Part shown: positions 7,703 to 18,001 of the stretch, piece by piece
Position numbering within the stretch: position 1 is the first letter of the stretch
Layout of the letters: each line of letters opens with the position of its first letter
Source of the DNA: an uncultured Prevotella sp.
GTDB taxonomy: Bacteria; Bacteroidota; Bacteroidia; Bacteroidales; Bacteroidaceae
Length of the DNA stretch: 42,221 nucleotides
Reading direction: 5' to 3'
Assembly (NCBI GenBank): GCA_905233555.1
Contig: CAJODF010000032.1
Span: forward strand, 1 to 42,221
Notes under the pieces: generated by a model
The model's database searches: none
What the model was told of the DNA's origin: nothing
What the model saw: only the letters and a program-made list of their open reading frames with translations
Position numbers and translations under genes: made by a program

Positions 7703-8479
7703 GTCACATAGCCGTTGGCAGACATATTTGTCACCATACAGGTCTGACCCTGACCGTTGCTTCCAACAAACTGCTTGCCGGGAGTGGTTTTGCCACTGAA
7801 GCCATTGCGCTTCACACGGCTCACGATTTCTTCGAAACCGATGCCCTCACGCTTCATCACGCTAAGCGTCAGCATCGTGTCCGTCACGATGACGATATCA
7901 TCTTCCTTGCTCAGACCTTCAGGCAACAGGAAAGCATATGCCGACGGCAACTGTCCGCTGGCCAAGATAGCCTCGCCGCGTTCTATCGTTTCACGGGTAT
8001 TCTCAGGCATCGACGATTTCCAGTCATATACCCAGATGCCGTTCTCGCCTGCAGGTTCGATATCATCCTCCTCGTTTCCGACAGCCTTCACTGGTGCTGA
8101 CTTCATCATCGGCAGCACGGGCGGCTTATAAGTGGGCGAGCCTTCTCTCAGTTTGCGGTAGGGATCGTTGACGGTTGAGATGCTATAGCCCATATCCTGC
8201 TTGAGCGGCTTCAGGAGCACATCATCACGCAGAATCTTCACATTCTCTCCCTTTACAAAATCATACATCGTCTCAGTATAATCTCCATGCAGTTTCAGCA
8301 AATCCCAATGGTTGACCTTCTCTTGACTTTTGACATAGATGGTCGGACTATTGCCTAATGCCTTGCCATAGAATCCGAAAGTGTATTTCACTACGGCTGA
8401 AAGATCGGAAACCTGTAGTCTGCTGTCATCGTAGTGACCATAGTTCAGGCCGAACTTGCCAGTATGATTTGTCGTAAAC
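7699..8479 (-). pseudogene. Continuation of the secreted protein at 8480-9646 after a frameshift
   Basis: The frame downstream of the stop at 8480 is open and continuous with the preceding protein: VFEFTTNHTGKFGLNYGHYD, then DSRLQVSDLSAVVKYTFGFY and on to the stop at 7699. The change of frame falls in a run of five A (8482-8486); four A would join the two reading frames. A GTG at 8391 could give a separate 230-residue protein, but the open frame above it shows the gene was originally one. It contains a proline-rich linker (YKPPVLPMMKSAPVK) and an acidic stretch. No family is recognised. Confidence 0.6.
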
Positions 8480-9646
8480 TCAAAAACATTCTGTTTCAGA
8501 ACTCATCCTAAGGTGGTCTTTATCGACCATGATCTGAAAATCGTAACTCTCATACATCTTGTCGCCTATCTTCGTATCACCTTCCTTGATGTCTTCGACG
8601 TCGCAGTAAGGTACAAGGTATTTGAAGGGCAGCGGATCGTTCAACATCACTTTCCGCTTGAATGCTGCGTCAAACCGTCCAACGTCCTCGTGCTTTACCC
8701 ACACTTTCATGTGGCCCTTATACGTACCGTTCCGACTGACTTCACTGCGGTCTATCTTCTGCAAATTAGCCTGCATGTACCACTTCTGCTTCATGGGAAC
8801 ACCGAACAGCGTGGCATCCTTGCGTTCCACCATCGTGTCAACCTCCAACACCCATTTGCCGTTCTTGAGACGCTTTTCCATCAATTCCGCAATCTTATGA
8901 CTCACGGTCAAATAGAATGTTTCCTTCAGGATCTGGCGCTGCAACATCTGGTTCATCCATTCCTTGCGGTCAAAGACATGATATTTTTTCGTAAATTCGC
9001 CAAGGTCCCAGCCCAGTTTGGCAGCGGAATAAACCATCAAGATGTTTCCAATCGCTTCATTTGAAAATTTCACACCCGCTTCAGGAACAAGATCGTCCAG
9101 TTTGTCCAAGAGTTGATCCTTTCCTTTATCCAGCAAGGTATTATATAGATCATCCCTGCCTTGCTGAATCACCGACTCCATGTCTTCGTTCCCCAGTCTG
9201 GCTTTCACATTTTGAATGAAATCGCTCAGAAAAGCATAGGTGCTTCCGTAAGGATTAACATCGCTGCGACCTGCCAGTTCAATGGCTTTCAGGGCAATGT
9301 CGTGCCACTGGGTGGCCGACAACTGCTCGTATTCCGACTTTTCATCCTGGATATTGCCCAGCATACCGTCGCTGATGTGCATATCGTTCATCACATCATG
9401 CGCTATCTTGGTAATCTCCCTGACCGTCGGGTAGCCTTCGGTATTGTGAATATGTCCTTGGAACCTCACGTTACCCATGTAGAACGTGATGGTTGACTCA
9501 GGCCAGTAAGGCTCCAGCAACCTAACCCAGTCCACATCGCTGGTAGCACCCTGGTCAGCATTGGGGTTGGTATAGTTGTAATCATCACCTTGGGCACTGG
9601 CACATACCGGCAGCAGCATCAGGAAAGCGAACAGAATCTTTTTCAT
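8480..9646 (-). CDS. Secreted protein of unknown family, N-terminal part
   Basis: 388 residues beginning MKKILFAFLMLLPVCASAQ, a clear Sec signal peptide with cleavage after ASAQ or SAQG. The mature part is mixed: a helical middle (residues about 130-250, including GRDDLYNTLLDKGKDQLLDK) and a beta-rich second part with many aromatic residues (WVLEVDTMVERKDATLFGVP). No catalytic motif or known domain is recognised. It ends at TGA 8480 because of an apparent one-base insertion; the following sequence continues the same protein. It lies downstream of the xylan operon on the same strand, behind a strong hairpin at 9684-9714, so expression may be read-through. No promoter was found in the 96-bp gap. 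Confidence 0.6.
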   Translation of the reverse strand: MKKILFAFLMLLPVCASAQGDDYNYTNPNADQGATSDVDWVRLLEPYWPESTITFYMGNVRFQGHIHNTEGYPTVREITKIAHDVMNDMHISDGMLGNIQDEKSEYEQLSATQWHDIALKAIELAGRSDVNPYGSTYAFLSDFIQNVKARLGNEDMESVIQQGRDDLYNTLLDKGKDQLLDKLDDLVPEAGVKFSNEAIGNILMVYSAAKLGWDLGEFTKKYHVFDRKEWMNQMLQRQILKETFYLTVSHKIAELMEKRLKNGKWVLEVDTMVERKDATLFGVPMKQKWYMQANLQKIDRSEVSRNGTYKGHMKVWVKHEDVGRFDAAFKRKVMLNDPLPFKYLVPYCDVEDIKEGDTKIGDKMYESYDFQIMVDKDHLRMSSETECF

Positions 9647-9683
9647 AAGCGTCAGGAGTCGGTTTATATTGTTAACTCGAAAG

Positions 9684-9714
9684 CGGCCGTTGCAACGGGA
9701 TCCTGCAACGGCCG
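9684..9714 (-). terminator. Hairpin terminator after the esterase operon
   Basis: Perfect 11-bp stem CGGCCGTTGCA (9684-9694) and TGCAACGGCCG (9704-9714) around a 9-nt loop, placed 29 nt after the stop of the last gene of the xylan operon. The T-rich tail is better on the plus strand (TTTCTTTTATTAT) than on the minus, so termination may be partial for the operon. Confidence 0.65.
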
Positions 9715-9742
9715 TTTCTTTTATTATATATATAAGGTGTAA

Positions 9743-10702
9743 TTACTTGCCTGTGCGGACAGCGTTGAGGAAGTTGACCATCTTCTGGAGGTTGGCCTCA
9801 TCGTACATGCCCATGCCGTGTCCACCCTCGGGAACGAAGGTAGCCTCGGTCTTCACACCAGCAGCCACGAGTTTCTCGTAGAACATCTTACCCTGGCAGC
9901 AGGGAACGACATTGTCCTTCTCGCCGTGGAAGATGATGATGGGAGGATTGTTCTTGTTGACATAGTAGGTGGCACTCAGGCTACGGTACTTGTCCGGCTC
10001 CTTGGCCAGTTTGGAATCCAACAGCACATCCTCCGGGCTGTTCTCACCCATGCTCATACCTGGTCCGCAGTCCATAGCGGTGAGATCAACGGGACCTGAC
10101 CAGTCGCAGGCGGCATTCACGCTGCTACTCTCATTGGCAAAGCATCCCACTGTACCCTCGAGGTCGATGTCGTAGGTACCAACCTTCGTCTGCTTCAGAC
10201 CACTGGTAGTGGCAGCCGTAGAGGCGAGGTGACCACCCGATGAGAAGCCGCTGGTGGCAACAAACGATGTATCGAACTTGTACTTCTTGGCCTCACCACG
10301 CACGAAGCGGATGACGGCACGGATGTCGTGGATCTGTGCAGGCCACTTGGCATCCATACTGCTACGATGGTTCGGACAAACCACTGCATAGCCAGCCTTC
10401 AACAAAGCATTGACGATGGTACCGAGGTCGGCTTGACTTTTGCCGCTGTTGCTGAACCACGCACTACCGTAGATGTGGATCACAACGGGATAGGAAGCCT
10501 TCTCCTCTTTCGGCAGGTAGATGTCACAGGTATGATAAGCCTGATCGTCGCCGGCATAGTTTACATCCTTCCATTCCTGGGAGGTTTCGAGTTTCACCTG
10601 TGGACGCTGGAAGCCGCCAAAGCCTCCGAAGCCACCTCCGGGCTGTGCCATAACCAATGAGGCCATGCACAGCATCACTGTTGATAATAAAGTTTTTTTC
10701 AT
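9743..10702 (-). CDS. Secreted alpha/beta-hydrolase, acetyl/feruloyl xylan esterase type
   Basis: 319 residues with a signal peptide (MKKTLLSTVM to VMAQ) and a glycine-rich mature start, PGGGFGGFGGFQRP. The fold is a BD-FAE-like alpha/beta hydrolase: oxyanion region HIYGSAWFSNSG, nucleophile elbow GFSSGGH with Ser154, Asp263 in HGEKDNVVP and His295 in EGGHGMGMY, a complete triad. Members of this family remove acetyl or feruloyl groups from xylan side chains; the exact ester cannot be read from the sequence. It is the last gene of the six-gene minus-strand operon beginning at 17868, 43 nt after the GH3 gene, across a spacer with a 15-bp tandem repeat. Export to the periplasm or beyond is expected. 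Confidence 0.8.
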   Translation of the reverse strand: MKKTLLSTVMLCMASLVMAQPGGGFGGFGGFQRPQVKLETSQEWKDVNYAGDDQAYHTCDIYLPKEEKASYPVVIHIYGSAWFSNSGKSQADLGTIVNALLKAGYAVVCPNHRSSMDAKWPAQIHDIRAVIRFVRGEAKKYKFDTSFVATSGFSSGGHLASTAATTSGLKQTKVGTYDIDLEGTVGCFANESSSVNAACDWSGPVDLTAMDCGPGMSMGENSPEDVLLDSKLAKEPDKYRSLSATYYVNKNNPPIIIFHGEKDNVVPCCQGKMFYEKLVAAGVKTEATFVPEGGHGMGMYDEANLQKMVNFLNAVRTGK

Positions 10703-10745
10703 TTACAATTAGACAATTTACAATTAGACAATTTATTGTTCAATT
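10703..10745 (-). repeat. Intra-operon tandem-repeat spacer (15-bp unit)
   Basis: On the minus strand the unit AATTGTCTAATTGTA occurs twice head to tail, directly followed by the esterase ATG, with a degenerate copy upstream. AT-rich duplicated spacers also precede other genes in this window (15910-15937, 23621-23688, 33607-33636). Confidence 0.6.
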
Positions 10746-13073
10746 TTACAATATTTCAGTTATTGAGAAGTAGTACTCCCTCAGCGGCTTGCTGACCAAT
10801 TCTCCATTCAGGGTGACCTGCTGCTGCAGGCGGATATCCTGCGACGAGGCTCCCACCTTCACAACGAACGTGCCTGGACGGACTATCCAAAGGCGCTTAC
10901 CATCGTGGGTATAGAAACCGAACTGCTCCGTGTAGAGTTTCGTCTTTACGGTCTTGGTCTCTCCAGGCTGGAGACTCACACGGGCAAAGCCCTGCAACTG
11001 TATCGGACGGATCTGCTGGTCGTCGGCAGTCGGCGACAGATAGATCTGCACAATCTCGTCGGCAGCCACCTGACCTGTATTCTTCACCTCGAAGGAGAGG
11101 TTGATGCTCTCGTCGGCAGTCGTTGCTGCACTATCGACCTTCAGGTTCTGATACTCGAACGTGGTGTAACTCAGGCCATAGCCGAAGGGCCATGCGACAC
11201 GTGGGTCTTTCTCGGCCTGATAGTTATAGCAGAGCGGCTCATAGACCTCCGTGTTCGGATAACTGACGGAGAGTTTTGCCGATGGCGACACCTTGCCATA
11301 GAGGATATCTGCGACGGCGTTGCCACCCTCCTCGCCCGGATACCAGGCCTGAATGACGGCAGCACACTTCTCAGCAAGACCTGACACCACCTGGGCACGA
11401 CCTCCGAACATCACCAGCACCACGGGCTTGCCCGTAGCCAGGAGTTCCTTCACAAACTGTTCCTGCTTACCAGGCAGACGGAGGTCCTTGCGGTCGCGAT
11501 TCTCACCACAAAGCATCACATTCTCACCCACAGCGGCCACGATGACATCAGCCTGCTTAGCCAGTTTCAGGGCATTGGCCTTGTCGGCCTTCTCGCCGGA
11601 ATCGACCTTACGATGCAGGAGTTCATACTCCCAAGCACGTGCATCACCCAGTTCACCGTATTTAGTCTCTATCTCCTCCGTCCAGTCGCAGCCACGCTCG
11701 TACATCAAGTTTACGCCCTCAGGCGCCTTGGCCTTCATGCCTTCCAAGAGCGTGATGGTATGGGGATGGTCGAGATCATCCTGTACCATTTTCCAGAAAT
11801 ACGACATAGCAGGGAAGGAATAGTCGCCCAACATGGCCCACATGGTGTTGGCATTGGGGCCAGTCAGGAGGATGTTCTTCGCCTCTTTAAGCGGTAACAC
11901 ACCGTTGTTCTCCAAGAGCACGACAGACTGGGTAGCGATGTCGTAGGCTGTCTGGCGCTCTTCAGGGGTATCGAGGGCGATCTGCTCTGTGCTGTAGAGA
12001 TAGGCATCCTTGTCGAAGAGTCCCAGACGGAACTTTACACGAAGCACATTCTTCACAGCCCGTTCCAGGACTTCAGGCTTCACCAGTCCCTGGTCGATGG
12101 CGTCCTGCAGGAACTTGTAGTTGGCGCCGAAGGGGAAATCGACATCGTTGCCGTTGTTGATGGCAGCAGCAGCCTTGTTTACTACAGAGTCGAGACCAGG
12201 TATCTGGTCGATGGCGGTATAGTCGCTCACCACCATGCCGTCGAAGCCAACATAGTCGCGCAGGATATCCTGCAGGATCTCACTGTTGCAGACACATCGT
12301 GTACCATGCACATCGTGGTAGCCTGGCATCACCGCCACACTACCCGTCATGCGAATCATCGTCTCGTGGGGCAGAAGGATTTCCTCCATCAGTTCCTTCT
12401 CCTCAGCATCGCCACCTCCGCCGTAGCCGAGATAGTGCTTCGTACAAGCCCCAACGCCTTTCTTCAGATCAGCCTGCTGGAGACCGTTGACAAAAGCCGA
12501 GCCCATCGCAGCGGAGAGATAGGCATCCTCGCCATACGACTCCTCCAGACGGTTGAAACTCGGTGTGCGACACACATCGACCATCGGTGAGAGTGCCAGC
12601 GCACCACCCATCTTTCGCATGGCGGTACTCGTCTGACGGGTCTTCAACTCTGCCAGTTCGGTATTAAACGAACCTGCCTGTCCGATCTGCTGTGGATAGA
12701 TGGTAGAGCCCTTTGTATTGATACCCGAGAGCACCTCCTCGTGGAAGAGGGCTGGAATACCGTTGGGGGTATTGTGCATCAACCAGTCCTGCACAGCCAC
12801 CACCTTGTCGCGGATGTCGTTAGGGTCGCGAGGCTTTTGCAGGGCAAACTGCGAGAAGTGTCCGATACCGTAGGGAATCAGTTCGCGACATTTCGCCGTG
12901 TCGAGATTGCCAGCCTCATCGAAGAGGTCGTCCATATACATACTCCTCAACTGTGCGATGCGCTCTTCCTGCGGCATCTTCTGGTAGAGTTCGTCGATCC
13001 GCTGTTCCAAATCGGGAGCAGCCGTGCATCCAGCCAAAAGTGCGGTCATGCTTATTATTGCTAATCTTTTCAT
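10746..13073 (-). CDS. GH3 beta-xylosidase/beta-glucosidase lipoprotein
   Basis: 775 residues, usual length for a three-domain GH3 enzyme. The N-terminus MKRLAIISMTALLAGCTAAP carries a lipobox with Cys16, so it is membrane anchored. The TIM-barrel domain shows KHYLGYG, a substrate-binding EESYGED motif and the nucleophile Asp284 in GFDGMVVSDYTAID; the alpha/beta sandwich and a C-terminal Fn3-like domain (from about residue 650) follow. GH3 enzymes of this shape release xylose or glucose from oligosaccharide ends; xylosidase activity is inferred from the neighbours (CE6, GH8, GH43). It sits 27 nt after the CE6 gene in the same operon. No disruption is seen. Confidence 0.85.
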   Translation of the reverse strand: MKRLAIISMTALLAGCTAAPDLEQRIDELYQKMPQEERIAQLRSMYMDDLFDEAGNLDTAKCRELIPYGIGHFSQFALQKPRDPNDIRDKVVAVQDWLMHNTPNGIPALFHEEVLSGINTKGSTIYPQQIGQAGSFNTELAELKTRQTSTAMRKMGGALALSPMVDVCRTPSFNRLEESYGEDAYLSAAMGSAFVNGLQQADLKKGVGACTKHYLGYGGGGDAEEKELMEEILLPHETMIRMTGSVAVMPGYHDVHGTRCVCNSEILQDILRDYVGFDGMVVSDYTAIDQIPGLDSVVNKAAAAINNGNDVDFPFGANYKFLQDAIDQGLVKPEVLERAVKNVLRVKFRLGLFDKDAYLYSTEQIALDTPEERQTAYDIATQSVVLLENNGVLPLKEAKNILLTGPNANTMWAMLGDYSFPAMSYFWKMVQDDLDHPHTITLLEGMKAKAPEGVNLMYERGCDWTEEIETKYGELGDARAWEYELLHRKVDSGEKADKANALKLAKQADVIVAAVGENVMLCGENRDRKDLRLPGKQEQFVKELLATGKPVVLVMFGGRAQVVSGLAEKCAAVIQAWYPGEEGGNAVADILYGKVSPSAKLSVSYPNTEVYEPLCYNYQAEKDPRVAWPFGYGLSYTTFEYQNLKVDSAATTADESINLSFEVKNTGQVAADEIVQIYLSPTADDQQIRPIQLQGFARVSLQPGETKTVKTKLYTEQFGFYTHDGKRLWIVRPGTFVVKVGASSQDIRLQQQVTLNGELVSKPLREYYFSITEIL

Positions 13074-13100
13074 TATTTAAAGCGTTAGGGGTTTCACCAC

Positions 13101-14612
<1,512 letters not shown>

Positions 14613-14631
14613 TCAATTGGTTAATATAATC

Positions 14632-15909
14632 TTATCTTTTTGCCGTCCGCATGCCATAGATATACACCACGAGGAAGCAGAACAGCGGCAGGATGAAGGA
14701 GAAGTTCGTGGCGGGGAAATCGCCGAATACCGTACCCTGGTCGATAATCATCGCCTGCAACGGCGGCAGTACCGAACCGCCCAGGATGGCCATTATCAGA
14801 CCTGCTGCACCAAACTTCGCATCGTCGCCCATACCGTCGAGGGCAATACCATAGATGGTGGGGAACATCAGCGACATACAACCACTGACGCATACCAGAC
14901 AGTAGAGACCCATGCGATTCTGGAAGAGGATGACACCTAAGGTAAAGATCATCGCCAGCACGGCAAAGGCAGCCAACAGTCTGGCAGGCTTCACCCAACG
15001 CATGAGGAAGGTGGCGATGAAGCGTGAACAGATGAAGAAGAGCATCGCATAGATATTAAACTGCTGCGACAGCACCTCGGCAGCCTGCTCCTCCATACCC
15101 TCGGCCATAAACACTCGCGTACCATATTGTATGATAAAGGTCCAGCACATGATCTGCGCACCCACATAGAAGAACTGGGCCACCACTCCTTCGCAATAAT
15201 GTGGCAGCGAGAAGATGCGCTTCAGCGTCACCATGAAGTGGATGTCGTGACTCTGGTCGGCATTCTTCGGCATCTTCGTGAAGAGGATGATGAGAAACAT
15301 CACCACAATCACCAGTCCAATGGCGAGATAGGGTGAGATGAGTACGTCGAGGTCGGCATTCTTAATGGCCTCAAACTGCGCATCGTCCAACAAGGCCCTC
15401 TCGTCGCTGCTCATCGGGTTGAGTTTCGCCTGGATAAAGTTCATCGCCACAAACATACCGATAATCGAACCACAGGGATTGAAACACTGCGCCAGATTCA
15501 ATCGGCGTGTAGCAGTCTCTGGCTCTCCCATCGAAAGGATATAGGGATTACACGAAGTCTCCAAGAACGACAGTCCACAGGTCATGATGAAATATGACAT
15601 CAGGAAACAGCCATAGAGTCCGATGCTCTTCGAGGGGAAGAACAGCAGGGCACCGGCGGCATAGAGTCCGAGACCCATCAGCACACCTGCCTTGTAACTG
15701 TACTTACGGATAAAGATGGCAGCCGGCAGAGCCATACAAAAGTAACCACCATAGAAGGCCATCTGCACCAGTGCTCCGTCGGTGACACTCATACGGAAGA
15801 TCTTCGAGAAGGCTTTCACCATCGGGTTCGTGATGTCGTTGGCAAAGCCCCAAAGGGCAAAGCAGAACGTCACGAGGATAAACGGAATGAGGTAGGAGTT
15901 CTTTTTCAT
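14632..15909 (-). CDS. FucP-like sugar:proton symporter (MFS)
   Basis: 425 residues with about twelve membrane segments. The start, LVTFCFALWGFANDITNPMV followed by KAFSKIF, matches the FucP signature (WGxANxxNxxLxxxFxxxF), and LETSCNPYI is another motif of the family. FucP proteins import L-fucose or related deoxy and L-sugars with protons across the inner membrane. Substrate cannot be read from sequence. It follows the zinc dehydrogenase by 28 nt, through a spacer made of a 14-bp tandem repeat, and is followed by the CE6 gene. In Campylobacter jejuni FucP is likewise encoded next to a dehydrogenase and an amidohydrolase in an oxidative fucose pathway. Confidence 0.8.
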   Translation of the reverse strand: MKKNSYLIPFILVTFCFALWGFANDITNPMVKAFSKIFRMSVTDGALVQMAFYGGYFCMALPAAIFIRKYSYKAGVLMGLGLYAAGALLFFPSKSIGLYGCFLMSYFIMTCGLSFLETSCNPYILSMGEPETATRRLNLAQCFNPCGSIIGMFVAMNFIQAKLNPMSSDERALLDDAQFEAIKNADLDVLISPYLAIGLVIVVMFLIILFTKMPKNADQSHDIHFMVTLKRIFSLPHYCEGVVAQFFYVGAQIMCWTFIIQYGTRVFMAEGMEEQAAEVLSQQFNIYAMLFFICSRFIATFLMRWVKPARLLAAFAVLAMIFTLGVILFQNRMGLYCLVCVSGCMSLMFPTIYGIALDGMGDDAKFGAAGLIMAILGGSVLPPLQAMIIDQGTVFGDFPATNFSFILPLFCFLVVYIYGMRTAKR

Positions 15910-15937
15910 TTGAAGTTTGAAATTTGAAGTTTGAAAT
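15910..15937 (-). repeat. Intra-operon tandem-repeat spacer (14-bp unit)
   Basis: On the minus strand the unit AAATTTCAAACTTC occurs twice head to tail immediately before the transporter ATG. The duplicated block fills the whole gap between the dehydrogenase stop and the transporter start. Confidence 0.65.
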
Positions 15938-16957
15938 TTATGAGAACTTCACTAATATTCTAAAAACCTTTCCTGGGTTCTCCGACCACTGCTGCATGGC
16001 TTCTGGTGCACCCTCGGGAGATACCTCGTTACTAATCAGACGATCTACAGGGCACGTTCCTCTTTCCAAGTAGTGGATCACAGCACGGAAGTCGCTGGGC
16101 TGGGCATTACGCGAACCACGGATGTCGAGTTCCTTCTGCACGAAATATTTCGTCTGGAACGACACCTCCGTCTTGGCATAGCCGATGCAGACCACACGAC
16201 CCGTAAAGGCCACCTCGTTGACAGCCATATTATAAGTGACAGGACTGCCCACCGCCTCGATGATCACATCAGGGCCGAAGCCACCCGTCATCTCCTGCAG
16301 TCGGGCATGCACATCCTCCGTCATCGTGTTGATGGCGTAGGTGGCGCCCATCTCCTTGGCCAATGCCAGTTTATCGTCATCAATATCAGCGGCAATGACG
16401 GTGGCACCTCGCAGGGCACTACGCACGATGGCACCCATACCCACCATACCACAACCGATAACAACTACTACGTCGATATCCGTCACCTGGGCACGGTTCA
16501 CCGCATGGAAACCTACACTCATCGGTTCTATCAGCGCACAGGTCCTTGGATCAAGTCCTCCGGCAGGGATAATTTTCTGCCAAGGCAGAGCGATAAATTC
16601 CCGCATGGCACCATTGCGCTGCACACCGAGGGTCTCATTATGTTCACAGGCATTCACCCGTCCGTTACGGCATGAAGCACATTTGCCACAGTTCGTATAG
16701 GGATTACAAGTTACCACCATCCCGGGCTTCAAGATCTCAGGCACGTCGGCACCCACTTTCTCGATGACGGCACCCACCTCATGACCAGGAATCACAGGCA
16801 TCTTCACCATCGGGTTCCTGCCGAGCCACGTGTTCAGGTCGGAACCACAGAAACCCACGTAAGCGAGGCGCAGCAGCACCTCGTTAGGCTGCAACTCCTG
16901 CTCTGCCACACTCACTATTTCCATCTGGCGCTCACCAGAAATCTGAATTGCTTTCAT
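15938..16957 (-). CDS. Zinc-dependent medium-chain (sugar) dehydrogenase
   Basis: 339 residues of the MDR family. Catalytic zinc ligands are in GFCGSDLN and PGHEVG; the structural zinc site is the four-Cys lobe CGKCASCRNGRVNAC. The Rossmann motif is VVVIGCGMVGMGA with the acidic tip AADID, favouring NAD. Relatives include L-threonine, sorbitol and galactitol dehydrogenases. The ATG overlaps the stop of the upstream lactonase-type gene by 4 nt (ATGA), so the two are translationally coupled and likely act on successive intermediates. A role as sugar or 2-keto-3-deoxy-aldonate dehydrogenase is inferred from the FucP-like transporter and lactonase neighbours. Confidence 0.78.
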   Translation of the reverse strand: MKAIQISGERQMEIVSVAEQELQPNEVLLRLAYVGFCGSDLNTWLGRNPMVKMPVIPGHEVGAVIEKVGADVPEILKPGMVVTCNPYTNCGKCASCRNGRVNACEHNETLGVQRNGAMREFIALPWQKIIPAGGLDPRTCALIEPMSVGFHAVNRAQVTDIDVVVVIGCGMVGMGAIVRSALRGATVIAADIDDDKLALAKEMGATYAINTMTEDVHARLQEMTGGFGPDVIIEAVGSPVTYNMAVNEVAFTGRVVCIGYAKTEVSFQTKYFVQKELDIRGSRNAQPSDFRAVIHYLERGTCPVDRLISNEVSPEGAPEAMQQWSENPGKVFRILVKFS

Positions 16958-17868
16958 TCGCTCATATTTTTTATGTACGGTAATTCTATTAAATCACGGA
17001 AACCAAAGAACTGTCGGGCATTCTCGCCCAAGAACAGCCGTTTCTCCTCGTCCGTCAATTCGCCGGACTTCACCACGAAGTCGTACGACATCTTATAGGT
17101 GATGGCAGTGATGGTACGGGGGTAGTCCGAACCCCACATCAGCTTCTCCATCCCCACGGCGTCAACCGCCTCCTTGATGGCACGGATGGCTGAGGGGAAG
17201 GGGTAGAACTCATCGTTGAAGAGCCACGTGATGCCACCGCTCTCCACATAGACATTCTCATGACGGGCCAGTCGGATCTGACTCATCCAGTTCTCTCTCG
17301 TCACCATCCCGAAATGACCGATGGCAATCCGTAACTTCGGACATTCCTGGATGATCTCCTCCATCTGTCCCACCTGGGCGTCACCGTCGGCAAGTTCGAT
17401 ACCAAGCAGGCTGCCACGTTCCTCCATCAGGTGCACCATCTGCATCATCTCGTCGTTGAGGAATTGCTTAGGCAGTCGGGCAGCAGGAACCTTGATGCCC
17501 TTGAAACGCTTCATCAGTGAGTCTGCCACACTGAGGAAGCCTGGCACACGGTAGTCGGCCATTCCAAAACAGAAAAAGCGGTCGGGGTACTGCTTTTGCA
17601 CCTCTTCCAGATAGTCGTTCTGCAGGCCGTCGATAAACTCCTGTGTCACCACCGCCGCTGCCACCTGGGCATAGTCCATATTCGAAAGGAAGCGCTCCGC
17701 CGTGTTCTGTCCGTCGGTCATAAAGGGCGGCAACATCTGCCGCTCCTCGCCGAAAAACAGACTACGACTCCGGTTGGACTCTAATTGACAGATGCGTTGT
17801 CCGTCCACCGTCGTGTCCTGCGTCAGCCATAAATGGCTGTGCGCATCAATGATATGAAGTTGGTTCAT
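16954..17868 (-). CDS. Amidohydrolase-family sugar lactonase (L-fuconolactonase type)
   Basis: 304 residues, TIM-barrel metal-dependent hydrolase of the COG3618 type. IDAHSHLW supplies the HxH metal pair near the N-terminus, IAIGHFG a further His, and MWGSDYPR the Asp at the end of the barrel. Characterised relatives hydrolyse L-fucono-, L-rhamnono- or galactaro-lactones to the aldonic acid. No signal peptide, so it is cytoplasmic. It is the first gene of the six-gene xylan operon, behind a complete promoter at 17894-17926 whose -7 element is covered by a palindrome. It couples to the zinc dehydrogenase by a 4-nt overlap. Confidence 0.75.
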   Translation of the reverse strand: MNQLHIIDAHSHLWLTQDTTVDGQRICQLESNRSRSLFFGEERQMLPPFMTDGQNTAERFLSNMDYAQVAAAVVTQEFIDGLQNDYLEEVQKQYPDRFFCFGMADYRVPGFLSVADSLMKRFKGIKVPAARLPKQFLNDEMMQMVHLMEERGSLLGIELADGDAQVGQMEEIIQECPKLRIAIGHFGMVTRENWMSQIRLARHENVYVESGGITWLFNDEFYPFPSAIRAIKEAVDAVGMEKLMWGSDYPRTITAITYKMSYDFVVKSGELTDEEKRLFLGENARQFFGFRDLIELPYIKNMSE

Positions 17869-17880
17869 TCTGCAGAGTTA

Positions 17881-17926
17881 TTGTATAACGCTGCAAAGTT
17901 ACACAATAATCCCCGAACTGCCCAAA
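17881..17926 (-). promoter_or_regulatory. Promoter and overlapping operator of the lactonase-to-esterase operon
   Basis: On the minus strand TTTG (17926-17923), 21 bp, TAACTTTG (17901-17894) is a full consensus promoter. An inverted repeat TTGTATAAC / GTTACACAA (17881-17889 and 17898-17906, one mismatch) straddles the -7 element, as expected for a repressor operator. Confidence 0.65.
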
Positions 17927-17985
17927 CAATTCGGTAAATTTGAAAGATTTTCTGTTTTTTTTACATGGATTTCAAAAAAAAGCCG

Positions 17986-17993
17986 TATATTTG
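17986..17993 (+). promoter_or_regulatory. Promoter -7 element of the sensor pair
   Basis: TATATTTG, within GTATATTTGC, ends only 8 nt before the ATG at 18002. The transcript would have a leader of a few bases at most. No TTTG -33 element is obvious at the usual distance. Confidence 0.5.
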
Positions 17994-18001
17994 CCGCTGA
18001 T

